Below, piece by piece: positions 17,335 to 27,244 of a stretch of 64,000 bases of DNA (positions within the stretch are counted from its first letter, which is position 1; every line of letters starts with the position of its first letter). The DNA is from an uncultured Nitrospiraceae bacterium (GTDB lineage Bacteria; Nitrospirota; Thermodesulfovibrionia; Thermodesulfovibrionales; Dissulfurispiraceae). A program made the translations under genes and the position numbers. The notes under the pieces are model-generated. The model had not been told where the DNA came from. It ran no database searches and worked only from the letters and a program-made list of their open reading frames with translations. The stretch lies in assembly GCA_903822005.1 (NCBI GenBank), contig CAIJNL010000018.1, positions 1 to 64,000 of the forward strand. Reading direction: 5' to 3'.

Positions 17335-18661
17335 AGAAAACCTCAGGATACTCATAGTAGATGACGACGATTCCTTTCTCCTGCTGATGACAAGGATACT
17401 CAAGGATGAGGGGTATACGGTAAAAGGCCTCTCTGATCCGGTCGATGCGCTCGGCGTACTGGATTCTTTTTCACCCGCTCTTGTTATCTCCGACCTCAAG
17501 ATGCCGGTCATGGACGGCATCAGTTTTATGCAGGAGGCAAAAAAAAGCCGCGAACTCGATTTCATCATGATTACCGCTTTTGCCACTGTTGAGACCGCTG
17601 TTGAAGCGATGAAGCTGGGTGCGGCGGACTATATAACCAAACCTCTGCATGACCCGGACCAGCTGAGGATGGCGGTGCGGAAGATTTTTGAGCGCCAGTT
17701 CCTGATCAATGAGAATACCCTGCTTAAATCTGCCCTGGCCGTCGGCGTACCAGGGCTCGATATCGTATTTGCAGGCATGGAACATGTCCTCGACGCAGTG
17801 AAGAATGTTGCCAAAGGTGATACAACTGTTATGCTGCTTGGAGAGACAGGGACGGGCAAGACACTCGTCTCAAAAATCATACATCACCTCAGCGGCCGTA
17901 AAGGTCTGTTTGTCGATATAAACTGTGCGGCCATACCGGAGACCCTGCTCGAGTCCGAGATGTTCGGTCATGAGAAGGGTGCATTTACCGGAGCTATTTC
18001 CCTGAAAAAAGGGCGCTTCGAGCTTGCAGATGAAGGCACTATACTGCTCGATGAGATCTCCGAAATGTCGCCGGGCCTGCAGGCCAAATTCCTGCGTGTT
18101 TTGCAGGAGAGGACTTTCGAACGCCTCGGCTCTATGAATACCATGAAAACGGGCGCGAGGGTCATTGCGGCCACGAACAGGGACCTTAAGAAGATGGTGG
18201 CTGAGGGCAGGTTCCGCGAAGACCTCTTTTACAGGCTGAATATATTCCCGATAACGCTGCCTCCATTGAGAGAGCGCATTGACCAGATCGGGACCATTTC
18301 GCGATATATTACTGACGCAGTCTCTCTCAGGCTTGGCGCCGGAGCACGGACTATTTCCGATGCATCGTTAAAGGCGATGAAGGACTATAGCTGGCCCGGA
18401 AATATACGCGAGCTCGAAAATGTTATAGAACGCGCCATAATCGTAAGCAAAGGCCCTGAGCTCGAAATAGCCGTTGCGGGGACAGGGACCGGCCGTCAAG
18501 ACGCGGGAAAGGGCACGGCCCCGGACCTGAAGTCTCTCGAAAAAGACGCCATAAACGATGCGCTCTCAAGATGCGGCGGGAACAGAAAGGCGGCCGCGCT
18601 CGAACTCGGCATTTCATTAAGGTCCCTCCATTACAAGATAAAGGAATACGGGCTTAAATAG
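17327..18661 (+). CDS. Sigma-54-dependent NtrC-family response regulator
   Basis: 444 residues in three parts. The N-terminal receiver has the acidic cluster DDDD and phospho-acceptor Asp in SDLKMPVMDG. The central AAA+ domain has a Walker A (GETGTGKT) and the sigma-54 contact motif GAFTGA. The C-terminal Fis-type helix-turn-helix (NRKAAALELGISLRSLHYK) closes it. It activates sigma-54 promoters when phosphorylated by the overlapping upstream kinase. Targets are not evident in the window. Confidence 0.95.
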   Translation: MNKENLRILIVDDDDSFLLLMTRILKDEGYTVKGLSDPVDALGVLDSFSPALVISDLKMPVMDGISFMQEAKKSRELDFIMITAFATVETAVEAMKLGAADYITKPLHDPDQLRMAVRKIFERQFLINENTLLKSALAVGVPGLDIVFAGMEHVLDAVKNVAKGDTTVMLLGETGTGKTLVSKIIHHLSGRKGLFVDINCAAIPETLLESEMFGHEKGAFTGAISLKKGRFELADEGTILLDEISEMSPGLQAKFLRVLQERTFERLGSMNTMKTGARVIAATNRDLKKMVAEGRFREDLFYRLNIFPITLPPLRERIDQIGTISRYITDAVSLRLGAGARTISDASLKAMKDYSWPGNIRELENVIERAIIVSKGPELEIAVAGTGTGRQDAGKGTAPDLKSLEKDAINDALSRCGGNRKAAALELGISLRSLHYKIKEYGLK

Positions 18662-18723
18662 CAGTATGCGCCTTCCGTACCGGCCCGCTTATTAATCATT
18701 TATCCCTGGAAACGGAGACTGCC

Positions 18724-19455
18724 ATGAAAAGATATTGCCGGCTTGTTTACCAATGCGTGCTGCTTTTGCTCATCTCCATCCCGCTGCTAATGCTTACCAA
18801 CTCGGCCTGGGCTGCGGAAACCAAAACGACCGATACTGTCACGCTGGAACAATATATGAAAAGGGCAGAGACGGGTGATCTGAAGGCCCAGCTTATCCTT
18901 GGCGGTAAATATCTCCAGGGAAATGGCGTCCAGCTGAATTATAAGGAAGCCGCAAAATGGTACCGAAAGGCCGCAGATCAGGGCAGCCCCGAAGGACAGA
19001 CCGTGACAGGACTTCTCTATCTCAATGGGCAGGGAGTTGAGAAGAACACGGCAAGGGCAATAGAGTACCTCGAAAAAGCCGCAAATCAGGGATACGCTCT
19101 TGCGCAATACAATCTTGGAAACGTATATATGCGTGGTATCGGAATTCCGCAAGACTACCAAAAGGCAATGTCATGGTATCGCAAGGCTGCTGATAATGGC
19201 GATGTGTTTTCGATGTCCAACCTGGCAGGCGGGTACTACGAGGGCAAGGGACTGCCACAGGACTTCGGCGAGGCTGCGAAATGGGCCTCAAGGGCTGCTG
19301 AACGTGGAGACAGCGCTGCACAGTACCACCTTGGCATTATGTACAGCAAAGGACAGGGCGTGACGCAGGATGATAAGTTGGCAAAAAAGTGGCTCAGGAG
19401 CGCGGCTGGCAAAGGATATCTGCCCGCGAAAAAAGCTCTGCTGGAAATGCAATAA
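18724..19455 (+). CDS. Secreted Sel1-repeat (TPR-like) protein
   Basis: 243 residues. A signal peptide of about 31 residues ends at AWA. Five tandem Sel1 repeats of about 36 residues follow, recognisable by AAKWYRKAADQG, YNLGNVYMRG and GIPQDYQKAMSWYRK. Sel1 proteins are alpha-solenoid scaffolds for protein contacts, here in the periplasm. It sits 60 bases after the two-component regulator, possibly on the same transcript. Confidence 0.87.
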   Translation: MKRYCRLVYQCVLLLLISIPLLMLTNSAWAAETKTTDTVTLEQYMKRAETGDLKAQLILGGKYLQGNGVQLNYKEAAKWYRKAADQGSPEGQTVTGLLYLNGQGVEKNTARAIEYLEKAANQGYALAQYNLGNVYMRGIGIPQDYQKAMSWYRKAADNGDVFSMSNLAGGYYEGKGLPQDFGEAAKWASRAAERGDSAAQYHLGIMYSKGQGVTQDDKLAKKWLRSAAGKGYLPAKKALLEMQ

Positions 19456-19585
19456 AATACCCGATGTCAAAAAAATCGAATTTATTGGTTCCGATATCGT
19501 ATTCCGGGGACACCCTATTCATTTCATGGCGTCATCTAGAGATAATTTAGCAAGTTATCCCCGGGAATCAATCACTTCTCACATG

Positions 19586-21049
19586 TCAGCGTCTGAAGTC
19601 GGTACCCTGCCAGTAATTGGGAGTGTCAACTGTTTCGAAGCGCTTTGGATCAATTTTTACCAGCGCATCAGCGGTACGGTTCCACTCAGTCGAATGTGTG
19701 TTGCGATAGTTGTCCTGCACCACTGTCTGATCGAGAATATAGTTGCTGAAGCCCTGAATGTTTCTGGAATTGGTGACCTGCTGGTTGTTCCAGGTCCGGT
19801 GCTGCGCGTCGTTGGCAGCCTGGACGGCGTTGTTCCGCGCCGTGGCATCAGCGCCGACCTGCTTTATCTGGCCCACAATCTGCCGGCCGCGGGCCAGCAT
19901 TTGCTGCTGCTGGACTTCATAGTTTCTTCGCATGTTCGCAATAAACGGGGCGGACTCAGCAGCCGCCCGCTGTTTAACCAGCTCCGTGTTCACCTGGAAG
20001 CTGATGATGCTTGCCATCGCCACGGCGCGGTCCTGGTCAGTCGCGCCAAGAGGGAGTTTAAACCCGGATGTCTGGAGCCTGTAGGAGCCGTACTGGTCAG
20101 GTGTGGTTGCGCAGAGCGTATCATTAAACTCCTTCATGCCCTTCCCGTCCGTATTTACCTGTCCGGTAGCCTGAACACAGCGCGACCCGCCGGATGCTTG
20201 TATCTTTTCGACACGGGCAACCTGTATCCTGGCCGGACCCTTGCCGTTGGAGGCGCGCATCCGCTGGAAAATATCGGTATAGGCCTTTGCCATGTCCACA
20301 TTGAAAGGGTAGACGACCATGTGCTTGAGGGGCTTCATGCGCATCTGCTGCTGCCGCTTATAGCCCGAACCATTAGGGTCCTGGGCAAGAAACACCATAT
20401 TGAGATGAAGCGTTTCCCCCCGGGGGCCTGTCACAACCATGGACCCGCCGGCGAATTGGGGGTCGACTCTCCACCCGTCGGGAATGCTGATACTGGCTGT
20501 ATTGTCACTCAGCACAACCCTGTGCATGGATGCGGCCGATGCAGAAGGCGGACCCGCCGGGGCCGGTGCTGAAGACGCAGCCGCTTCTCCGGGACGCCAG
20601 GCGCTGAAGAGCTGCTGGAGCATCGGGTTTATTGTGGAACCGAAGCGCGACGCATCGTCCGAAACCATGGCAACCTCAACGCGATTGGGGCCTGTTTGCG
20701 CGGCGATCAGCATCCCTGCCACCTGTTTGTTCCCGGCCGGACGGTTGAGCACTGTGAAGAAGACCGCGTCAGAATTCGAGCCCCGCACCCTGAAGACTCT
20801 CCCGATCTGTGGCCTCTCGCCGCAGCTGTTCTGCACGGAACGCAGCACCTTTGCCATGGCAGCTGCATTTGTGCCGGCGCCGTCCACAACGCCATAGACA
20901 ATTTTGCCCCCTTGCGGGCCATCGACAGATTTCATGGGAGATGGAGTCGGGGATGGTGAACAGGCGATCTGCGAGCAGAGCGCAAATATGAACAAAATCA
21001 AACAGAAAAACCGGGGAACAAGGCTTTTATTGTGTATCACTTTCGTCAC
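19586..21049 (-). CDS. Large lipoprotein of unknown function
   Basis: About 487 residues from a GTG at 21049, chosen because AAAGGA lies 8 bases upstream; longer in-frame starts lack a site. The lipobox is SQIAC after a hydrophobic stretch. The middle holds an Ala/Pro-rich linker and a segment with SIPDGWR. The C-terminal quarter is rich in Gln and Asn and looks helical (VQQQQMLARGRQIVGQI). The gene is visibly more G+C-rich than its neighbours, which hints at transfer. I recognise no known family. Confidence 0.7.
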   Translation of the reverse strand: MTKVIHNKSLVPRFFCLILFIFALCSQIACSPSPTPSPMKSVDGPQGGKIVYGVVDGAGTNAAAMAKVLRSVQNSCGERPQIGRVFRVRGSNSDAVFFTVLNRPAGNKQVAGMLIAAQTGPNRVEVAMVSDDASRFGSTINPMLQQLFSAWRPGEAAASSAPAPAGPPSASAASMHRVVLSDNTASISIPDGWRVDPQFAGGSMVVTGPRGETLHLNMVFLAQDPNGSGYKRQQQMRMKPLKHMVVYPFNVDMAKAYTDIFQRMRASNGKGPARIQVARVEKIQASGGSRCVQATGQVNTDGKGMKEFNDTLCATTPDQYGSYRLQTSGFKLPLGATDQDRAVAMASIISFQVNTELVKQRAAAESAPFIANMRRNYEVQQQQMLARGRQIVGQIKQVGADATARNNAVQAANDAQHRTWNNQQVTNSRNIQGFSNYILDQTVVQDNYRNTHSTEWNRTADALVKIDPKRFETVDTPNYWQGTDFRR

Positions 21050-21241
21050 CTTTTTCCTTTCTGCAGGGCCCTGACAGGCCTTCATTGGAAATTGCGTAAA
21101 GCGATTTATAATGCTTGCTGGAGTATATACATATTTTGTGCTGTTTTGCAATAACTGACAGACGATGAGTGGCGGCACTTATTAAAAAGAGGACAGGCCC
21201 ATTTTATTTGCATATGCTGTTCCTCCCTCGGCCCGTGGAAT

Positions 21242-21790
21242 TCAGATCTTGCCGACAATCTCTTCTGAGCTTACGACTTTGGCGTATACTGCGCCTAACG
21301 CGGCCATGTAGGCCGCATGGACCTGACCGGCCTCAATATCGACACCATTGAAAGAGAGGTTCCGTGCTGCGCAGGCATCATGCGCCACTAAGCATGAATA
21401 GCCCTTGTCAAAAGCGGCGCGGACAGTTGCGTCTATGCACATTTGAGTCATCATACCGCAGACTAAAACATTTTTAATCCCTTTGGATATGAGGTAATCA
21501 TCCAGGGCCGTCTCCCTGAAACTGTTCGGAAAGTGCTTTCTGATCACAGCCTCTTCGGGCAGGGGCTTAACATACTCGTGAAAATTGATCCCTTCCGTAT
21601 CAGGCAGGAAAAAGGTTGCACCTGCCCTGTTCGAAATATGCTGGATATGGACGATAGGTTGGTTCTTTTCCCTGAAATTGGTCAAGAGATTTTTTGCAGC
21701 CCGAACAGCCTCACTTGATCCGGGGACTTCCATCCTTCCACCCGGAAAATAATCCAGCTGAATGTCTACTAATATCAGAGCAGTACTCAT
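21242..21790 (-). CDS. Isochorismatase-like cysteine hydrolase
   Basis: 182 residues. The catalytic triad of the family is present: Asp in LVDIQLDYF (residue 9), Lys in VIRKHFPNSF and Cys in GMMTQMCIDAT. These enzymes hydrolyse amides or enol ethers, for example nicotinamide, ureidoglycolate derivatives or isochorismate. The substrate is open. It follows the cobalamin genes on the same strand after 36 bases and may be transcribed with them. Confidence 0.86.
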   Translation of the reverse strand: MSTALILVDIQLDYFPGGRMEVPGSSEAVRAAKNLLTNFREKNQPIVHIQHISNRAGATFFLPDTEGINFHEYVKPLPEEAVIRKHFPNSFRETALDDYLISKGIKNVLVCGMMTQMCIDATVRAAFDKGYSCLVAHDACAARNLSFNGVDIEAGQVHAAYMAALGAVYAKVVSSEEIVGKI

Positions 21791-21826
21791 ACTCTTCCTC
21801 CCGAATTGACTGCAGTTCTAATATTT

Positions 21827-22537
21827 TTAAAAACCCGCGCTTCGATCCTGAGAAACGCTTCTCTTGACGATCATTACATTCGGCTCGCAAAACGATTTGC
21901 CCATGATCTCATCGGGTGTCCCGACCGTAATCTTTTCATCCGGATAACCAAGCTTTTCGCAGACGTGGATTGTGATGCCCGTATTGCCGCCCTTATCTGC
22001 AAGCGCCTTTGCTATCACTGCCGGATTATTGACGTCGTCTGTAAGAATGGCCATTTTTTTGTGTTCCATGAGCAGTTGCGGCATATCTTCGAGTCCGTAT
22101 TCGAGCTTCCTCCTGCAATGAGGGTCAGGGCCTCCATGCATGCTCACCAGAAACGCGTTGTCCCACGGCTCGCAGATGCGCGCAAAGGCTTCCTGTATGC
22201 TCGAGACATCAGGGACAATCTCAACCATCTCTTTGCCGAACTCCTCGACCGTGCGCCTGCCTATGCCAAAGAACATCGGATCTCCCGAGGCGAGAAGTGT
22301 GACAGGGGAGGACGGACCTTCAATGAGTGACGCCTTAATGGATGCGATGGTTTCGCTGACGCTGTTGTTGACCTTCAGTCTGTCGCGGACACTTTCATAT
22401 TCCTCGTAACGGGTGAACACATCAAGGAGACGGTCGGAAACATAAACGGCGCGCGAGTTTGCGAGCATCTCTCCAGCCTTTTTCCCCAGGGGTCTGTATC
22501 CGATGCCTATGACAAATATTCTCGCCAACCTTACCAT
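21827..22537 (-). CDS. cbiE: Cobalt-precorrin-7 (C5)-methyltransferase
   Basis: 236 residues of the tetrapyrrole methyltransferase family. The N-terminal IFVIGIGYRPLG and the SAM-binding LASGDPMFFGIGR are diagnostic for CbiE. It methylates C5 of the corrin ring in the anaerobic route. It is not fused to CbiT, the decarboxylating partner, which is absent from the window. Last cobalamin gene of the cobU-to-cbiE minus-strand series. Confidence 0.88.
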   Translation of the reverse strand: MVRLARIFVIGIGYRPLGKKAGEMLANSRAVYVSDRLLDVFTRYEEYESVRDRLKVNNSVSETIASIKASLIEGPSSPVTLLASGDPMFFGIGRRTVEEFGKEMVEIVPDVSSIQEAFARICEPWDNAFLVSMHGGPDPHCRRKLEYGLEDMPQLLMEHKKMAILTDDVNNPAVIAKALADKGGNTGITIHVCEKLGYPDEKITVGTPDEIMGKSFCEPNVMIVKRSVSQDRSAGF

Positions 22538-22630
22538 TCTCCTGGCGGCATCATGATGATACCAGCTTGCTCAATACTGATTATATTGTAAGTCTGAAAG
22601 AGCTTTTTTGAAAATAATTTGCGGCTGACG

Positions 22631-23152
22631 CTACATTTCTATCCCTTTTCGCGCATTAACGCCTTTGTTCATATAATGCCTGATCTCCTTCATCTCTGTT
22701 ACGAGATCGGCCCTGCGGATAACGCGCTTGTCCGCGTCCCTGCCGGTGAGCACAATCTCAACGCCCGGCGGCCTGTCATCGAGCAATTCGAGGACAGCCT
22801 CGACACTGACAAGGCCTTTGCTCACAGCTACGTTTATCTCGTCCAGTATCACGACATCGTATCCTCCCAGCGGGATGAGCCGTGTTACCTCCAGGATACC
22901 CTTCCGCGCGGCCCGCACCTCGGATTCCGTTCCTCTCGACCCGCTGATGAACCCGGTGCCAAACTGGCTGACAGTTACAAGATCGCCAAAGCGCTCGAGC
23001 GCCTTATGTTCGCTGCATCTTTTTTTCTTGATGAACTGGGCTATCAGGACCCTCAGCCCGGCGCCGGCAGCCCGCAAAGCAAGCCCAAGGGCGGCAGTCG
23101 TCTTGCCCTTGCCGTCTCCGGTATAAACCTGTACATAACCTTTTCGCATCAT
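22631..23152 (-). CDS. cobO: Cob(I)yrinic acid a,c-diamide adenosyltransferase
   Basis: 173 residues, CobO/BtuR family. The P-loop GDGKGKTTAALG binds ATP, and VILDEINVA is the Walker B-like segment. It transfers the 5'-deoxyadenosyl group to reduced cobalt of the corrinoid in the cytoplasm. It lies between cobC and cbiE in the cobalamin operon. Confidence 0.94.
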   Translation of the reverse strand: MMRKGYVQVYTGDGKGKTTAALGLALRAAGAGLRVLIAQFIKKKRCSEHKALERFGDLVTVSQFGTGFISGSRGTESEVRAARKGILEVTRLIPLGGYDVVILDEINVAVSKGLVSVEAVLELLDDRPPGVEIVLTGRDADKRVIRRADLVTEMKEIRHYMNKGVNARKGIEM

Positions 23153-23203
23153 GCGCCTCCGTGCAGATCAGGCAAGCGGTAAGCATCTTTCAGCATCTAA
23201 CTA

Positions 23204-23824
23204 TCAGTATACGCGTTCAGCATGATTAATCAGTTTGGCCACAGGATATTTGTCATGGAATACGATTATGCTGACCGCCGCGTTGTCCTGCTCGATCCTG
23301 AACATATACTCAAGGGGTACGCCCAGCACGTGGCAGAGTATGACCCGGTTCACTCCCCCATGGGCCACTATCGCCACTTTCTCATCAGCATGCCGTGAGA
23401 TGATCTTTTCGACCGCGGGCACAAACCTGTCCCTGACCTCCCGGGAACTTTCGCCTCCAACAGGGCTGTGATCGAGCGGATTGTCCGCCCATCTTCTGAA
23501 TTCAAGCGGGTATTTATCGTTGATATCGGCCCAAGTCATGCCTTCCCAAATGCCGAAGTGGCGCTCCCTGAGTTCATTATCAACAACTGGTTCCAGCCCG
23601 TAAGGAGCGGCGATAAGCGCGGCGCTGTCGAGCGCGCGGGAGAGAGGAGAAGCATAAACTGCGGACAGAGATTCGCCCTGAAGTTCCGCTTTTATAAACT
23701 CGGCTGTTCTCCTTACCTGCTCGATACCCTCTTCTGAAAGCGGGACATCTATGCTTCCCTTGTAGCGTTTTTCGTGATTTCCCTCCGTTGCCCCATGCCT
23801 GATCAGATACAATGTTGTAGCCAT
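23204..23824 (-). CDS. cobC: Alpha-ribazole phosphatase-like histidine phosphatase
   Basis: 206 residues, phosphoglycerate-mutase-like fold. The phospho-accepting His is in YLIRHGATEGN near the N-terminus; the distal His is in VAHGGVNR. In cobalamin operons this family removes phosphate from alpha-ribazole-5'-phosphate, or from adenosylcobalamin phosphate. The 22-base overlap with cobS and the operon context support that role, although the fold alone does not prove it. Confidence 0.86.
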   Translation of the reverse strand: MATTLYLIRHGATEGNHEKRYKGSIDVPLSEEGIEQVRRTAEFIKAELQGESLSAVYASPLSRALDSAALIAAPYGLEPVVDNELRERHFGIWEGMTWADINDKYPLEFRRWADNPLDHSPVGGESSREVRDRFVPAVEKIISRHADEKVAIVAHGGVNRVILCHVLGVPLEYMFRIEQDNAAVSIIVFHDKYPVAKLINHAERVY

Positions 23825-24612
23825 ATATATGCTCCTGTCAAATAGAATATTCCGGATAATTCACCAATTGCGCCGAGTGTATCGCCGGTTAGTCCGCCAA
23901 AAGTCTTATTGCAATATACTGCGCAGCCATAAGCGAATAAATAGCCCGCCGGCAGGATCAGAAAGAAAGTCATGCCTCTGAGTCCGTAATTAAGCCAGAG
24001 CTGCGCCCCGAGCAGGCCCCCGAAAAGAACAAACGCCAGCGCAGATGAAAACAGAAGGCAGTGAAGGTCAGACCCGTCAATGAATATCTTCCCCAGGCCG
24101 CTGTTCCTTGCGGGCATGCCGTGATACATTGCGGGCACCATGGTCCATTTTGAAAATACCGGCATCATAAAAAGAAGCAGAAAGGCCGTAAGCGGCACTG
24201 GATATGACAGCAGATTTCGAATCAGGACAAATTCAAGGAGTATGGTCAGTACCACAGCCGTAACACCTATTGATCCTGTGAAACTGTCTTTCATGACCGC
24301 GAGCCGCTTTTCCCTGTCAGCGGCAGCGTCTCCCGAAGACTTCACTGCCAGCGCATCAAAGGTGTCGGCCAGTCCGTCCAGGTGAAACCCTCCATTGCTT
24401 ATTACAGCTGTCACTATAACGAACCCGCTCACAATATCAAGCGGAAAAACCCGCGCGAGCAAAAGGGCGGCCAGCAGGAGCAGGAGACCCTGTAACGCGC
24501 CCGCGACCGGAAAGAATATGGCCGATTCTGCCAGCTCTTTTTCGGAAGGATTTCCGCCGGTCCTGACCGGAATAATGGTCAGAAACTGCAATGCGAGCAG
24601 CAATCTCTTCAT
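23803..24612 (-). CDS. cobS: Adenosylcobinamide-GDP ribazoletransferase
   Basis: 269 residues, a polytopic inner-membrane protein. The acidic motif GFHLDGLADTFDAL and the later SFTGSIG are family marks. It joins adenosylcobinamide-GDP with alpha-ribazole (or its phosphate) to close the lower ligand loop. Its start codon shares one base with the cobT stop (TAATG) and it overlaps cobC by 22 bases, so all three are translationally coupled. Confidence 0.93.
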   Translation of the reverse strand: MKRLLLALQFLTIIPVRTGGNPSEKELAESAIFFPVAGALQGLLLLLAALLLARVFPLDIVSGFVIVTAVISNGGFHLDGLADTFDALAVKSSGDAAADREKRLAVMKDSFTGSIGVTAVVLTILLEFVLIRNLLSYPVPLTAFLLLFMMPVFSKWTMVPAMYHGMPARNSGLGKIFIDGSDLHCLLFSSALAFVLFGGLLGAQLWLNYGLRGMTFFLILPAGYLFAYGCAVYCNKTFGGLTGDTLGAIGELSGIFYLTGAYIWLQHCI

Positions 24613-25679
24613 TACGGCGCGCCCCGCTCAGAGACACCCGCATCTCCGAAGGTCGCCATCTCCCTGTATATCTTGACCCCGGCTTCGATCAACATTATGG
24701 CCAGAGCGGCCCCGGTGCCTTCTCCAAGTCTCATGTCAAGATCGAGAATCGGCTTAAGCCCCATCATTTCAAGCATAACTGTCTGGCCGATCTCAACAGA
24801 CTTGTGCGCCGCGAACAGATAATCCTTCACACCCGGCTTTATGCAGTACGCCAGCAGCGCCCCTGCTGTAGAAATCAATCCATCGATGACCACCGGTATC
24901 CTGTTGGCAGCCGCTCCGAGGATAAGCCCTGCAATACCGCCTATCTCAGTACCGCCGACCTTGGCGAGCACATCTATCGCGTCTTTGCGATCGGGCTTAT
25001 TGACCCTTATGCCCTCTTCAATCACTTTGATCTTGTTGGCAAGCAATGCATCCGAAATGCCAGTTCCTCTGCCGGTTACCATTGAGACCTTTGTGCCGGT
25101 GAGCACTGCGGCAATCGCGCTCGACGGAGTGGTATTGCCTATACCCATGTCTCCGGTGCCAAATATCTTGTAGCCTTTTGCCGCATAGCCGTTGGCAAGC
25201 AGTATGCCTACGTCGATGCACCTCACTGCCTCTTCCCGCGTCATGGCTGGCCCTACCCTGAGGTTTTTTGTGCCATGCATTACCTTCATGCTCACGAGCG
25301 CTTCGATATCATTAAAGTCATGGTCCACTCCTATATCGACCATCACGACTTCAGCGCCGGCATGGCGGGCAAGCACATTGATGGCAGCGCCTCCCCTCAG
25401 AATATTCAGCACCATCTGCTGAGTGACCTCTTTTGGAAAAGCGGACACACCTTCTGCCGTGACGCCATGGTCCCCTGCAAAAGTAAATATGACCTTTTTA
25501 TCGAGGAACGAGCTTTTGTTCTCGGTTATGAGTGTGATCTGCTGCGCGAATGCCTCGAGCCTGCCCAGACTCCCCACGGGCTTGGTCAGGTTGTCGAGAT
25601 GTTTCTTTGCGGCCTCGGCGAATTCTTCGTTCAGCGGGCCTATTTTTTCTACGGTACTTGCAAGCAACTCCATCAACAT
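24612..25679 (-). CDS. cobT: Nicotinate-nucleotide-dimethylbenzimidazole phosphoribosyltransferase
   Basis: 355 residues, full length for CobT. It activates the lower-ligand base by transferring phosphoribose from nicotinate mononucleotide. Visible marks include [10 protein letters not shown] near the N-terminus, [26 protein letters not shown] and the C-terminal LGEGTGAAL holding the catalytic Glu. It supplies alpha-ribazole phosphate to CobS, encoded by the next gene. Confidence 0.95.
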   Translation of the reverse strand: MLMELLASTVEKIGPLNEEFAEAAKKHLDNLTKPVGSLGRLEAFAQQITLITENKSSFLDKKVIFTFAGDHGVTAEGVSAFPKEVTQQMVLNILRGGAAINVLARHAGAEVVMVDIGVDHDFNDIEALVSMKVMHGTKNLRVGPAMTREEAVRCIDVGILLANGYAAKGYKIFGTGDMGIGNTTPSSAIAAVLTGTKVSMVTGRGTGISDALLANKIKVIEEGIRVNKPDRKDAIDVLAKVGGTEIGGIAGLILGAAANRIPVVIDGLISTAGALLAYCIKPGVKDYLFAAHKSVEIGQTVMLEMMGLKPILDLDMRLGEGTGAALAIMLIEAGVKIYREMATFGDAGVSERGAP

Positions 25680-25704
25680 CTCCTTAATTAATAATTTATT
25701 ATGC

Positions 25705-26208
25705 TCATTTTATCCTGACCGGTATGCCTGAGCAAAGCATATAGACCCGGTCAGCCGCTTCAGCTGAAAGACGATTCATTGTACCCGCATAATCCCTGAA
25801 CAGCCTTGCCATCTCATTGTCCGGCACGATGCCCATGCCGACCTCGTTGGATACGATAAAAAGCTCTGCCTTGCAGTCTTTGACCGCGGCAAGGAACAAA
25901 TCCAGCGCTGCCGGTATATCGGCATTATCCATCATAAGATTCGAAAGCCAGAGCGTCAGACAGTCTATAAGTACTACATCATAATTTCCGTTGATTTCGC
26001 GCACAAGCATCGAAATGGCCCGCGGCTCCTCAAAGGTGTCCCAGGCAGAAGACCTCTCCTGCTTATGTTTTTCTATGCGCAACTGCATCTCGTCATCAAG
26101 GGCCTGTGCAGTCGCAATATATGCCCTGCGCCCCTGAATGCCTGAGGCGGCGCTCAGAGCAAAGCTGCTCTTTCCGCTCCTCGCGCCTCCTGTTACGAAA
26201 GTGATCAT
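25705..26208 (-). CDS. cobU: Adenosylcobinamide kinase / guanylyltransferase
   Basis: 167 residues, CobU/CobP family. The P-loop is GGARSGKSS at the N-terminus, and the segment [13 protein letters not shown] and [11 protein letters not shown] are characteristic. It phosphorylates adenosylcobinamide and then attaches GMP. It is the first gene of the cobU-cobT-cobS-cobC-cobO-cbiE series. I looked for a cobalamin riboswitch in the 78 bases upstream and found none. Confidence 0.94.
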   Translation of the reverse strand: MITFVTGGARSGKSSFALSAASGIQGRRAYIATAQALDDEMQLRIEKHKQERSSAWDTFEEPRAISMLVREINGNYDVVLIDCLTLWLSNLMMDNADIPAALDLFLAAVKDCKAELFIVSNEVGMGIVPDNEMARLFRDYAGTMNRLSAEAADRVYMLCSGIPVRIK

Positions 26209-26225
26209 TCCACCCCCTGATCAAG

Positions 26226-26257
26226 AAAAATCCCCAGGATAAGACTATCCTGAGGAT
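26226..26257 (-). terminator. Intrinsic terminator of the zinc-ribbon gene
   Basis: 12-base stem (ATCCCCAGGATA at 26230-26241 against TATCCTGAGGAT at 26246-26257, one mismatch) with loop AGAC. The A5 run at 26226-26230 gives a U-tract on the minus strand. It separates the zinc-ribbon gene from cobU. Confidence 0.85.
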
Positions 26258-26286
26258 AGCAGTCAGTTTTGCTTCATCTTCATTAA

Positions 26287-27042
26287 CTAATAGCGACCCT
26301 TCTGCTGATACTCCTTATAAAGTGACAGACTGCCCGAACCGCTAGTAGGGCCGGACTTGAACGTGTAACTGCACCTGAGTACGGTCCTGCGCCTGTCGTA
26401 GCCTAATCTGCATGACCAGGTAGAATTGCCTCCCTCGAACTGATAATTGCCTCTGCGGTCCATGATGATCCTGCCTGCGAAGCGACTGTCGTAGCAGACA
26501 GAAGTAAATCCCGCCTGTTTAATTGTGGCTGTACAGGAGCCGCTTGAGCCAAAGCCGGCGTTCCATGTGCCTTCCCAGTGTCCTTGCAGTGCCAGAAAAG
26601 ATTCTTGCACAGGTTTCTTTTTGGGGACTGCCGGACCGGGTTGTACGGGACTTGGTTGATCAAGACCCGCTGCTCCTGGCCCAGTTGCTCCCGGAACCTG
26701 GGCAGTATCCCCGGGTGGCTGACCAATATTTTCGGGTGTCTGGGTACCAAGGTCAGTACCGGGCTGCTGCATCGTCCCTTCTGCTGTTGTATCCGCGGTC
26801 TGCTGAGGGCTGCCAAAAAGATAATTCCATCCGCCACACGCCAGGAAAACCCCTATAGCCGTAATAATCACGGCAGCCACAGCCATGATCAGCACCTTTT
26901 TATTCCCGGCATTTTCTGCCTGTCCAACAGGTGCCGCACTTTTTTCAGGCGCGACGGGCGCGAGCACTGTCCTGGTGCCGCAGTTCGGGCAAAATTTAGC
27001 TTCCTCGGATATCTCTTTTCCACATTTTGAACATGTCTTCAT
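26287..27042 (-). CDS. Zinc-ribbon membrane protein
   Basis: 251 residues. An N-terminal zinc ribbon (CSKCGKEI...FCPNCGTRT), one membrane segment at about 48-70, a Pro/Gln/Gly-rich linker to about 150, and a C-terminal extracytoplasmic domain beginning LQGHWEGTW. That domain has three cysteines and the look of a small beta-barrel. It is unlike any family I can name. The gene stands alone, with a GAGGAG ribosome binding site and its own terminator. Confidence 0.75.
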   Translation of the reverse strand: MKTCSKCGKEISEEAKFCPNCGTRTVLAPVAPEKSAAPVGQAENAGNKKVLIMAVAAVIITAIGVFLACGGWNYLFGSPQQTADTTAEGTMQQPGTDLGTQTPENIGQPPGDTAQVPGATGPGAAGLDQPSPVQPGPAVPKKKPVQESFLALQGHWEGTWNAGFGSSGSCTATIKQAGFTSVCYDSRFAGRIIMDRRGNYQFEGGNSTWSCRLGYDRRRTVLRCSYTFKSGPTSGSGSLSLYKEYQQKGRY

Positions 27043-27244
27043 GGTTGCTCCTCTCTCAGCCCTTATGGACCATTTGTACGCCGGTAAAAATGGTCTTTAG
27101 TATTTTACCAATATACAGTAAGGATAGCATAGCGGGCGGGTCGAATCAACGATCATGCGGAATTTAATGCTGCAGGATTGTTTATAATAAAGGCTGGCTG
27201 TTCCCACAAATAACAGATGTCCGGATAATAACAGCGAGGACCAT

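Noticed and set aside
19370-20572. 400-codon plus-strand frame opposite the large lipoprotein gene
   Set aside because: The minus frame has a lipobox, a ribosome binding site and a plausible protein; the plus frame is a product of GC-rich codon use.
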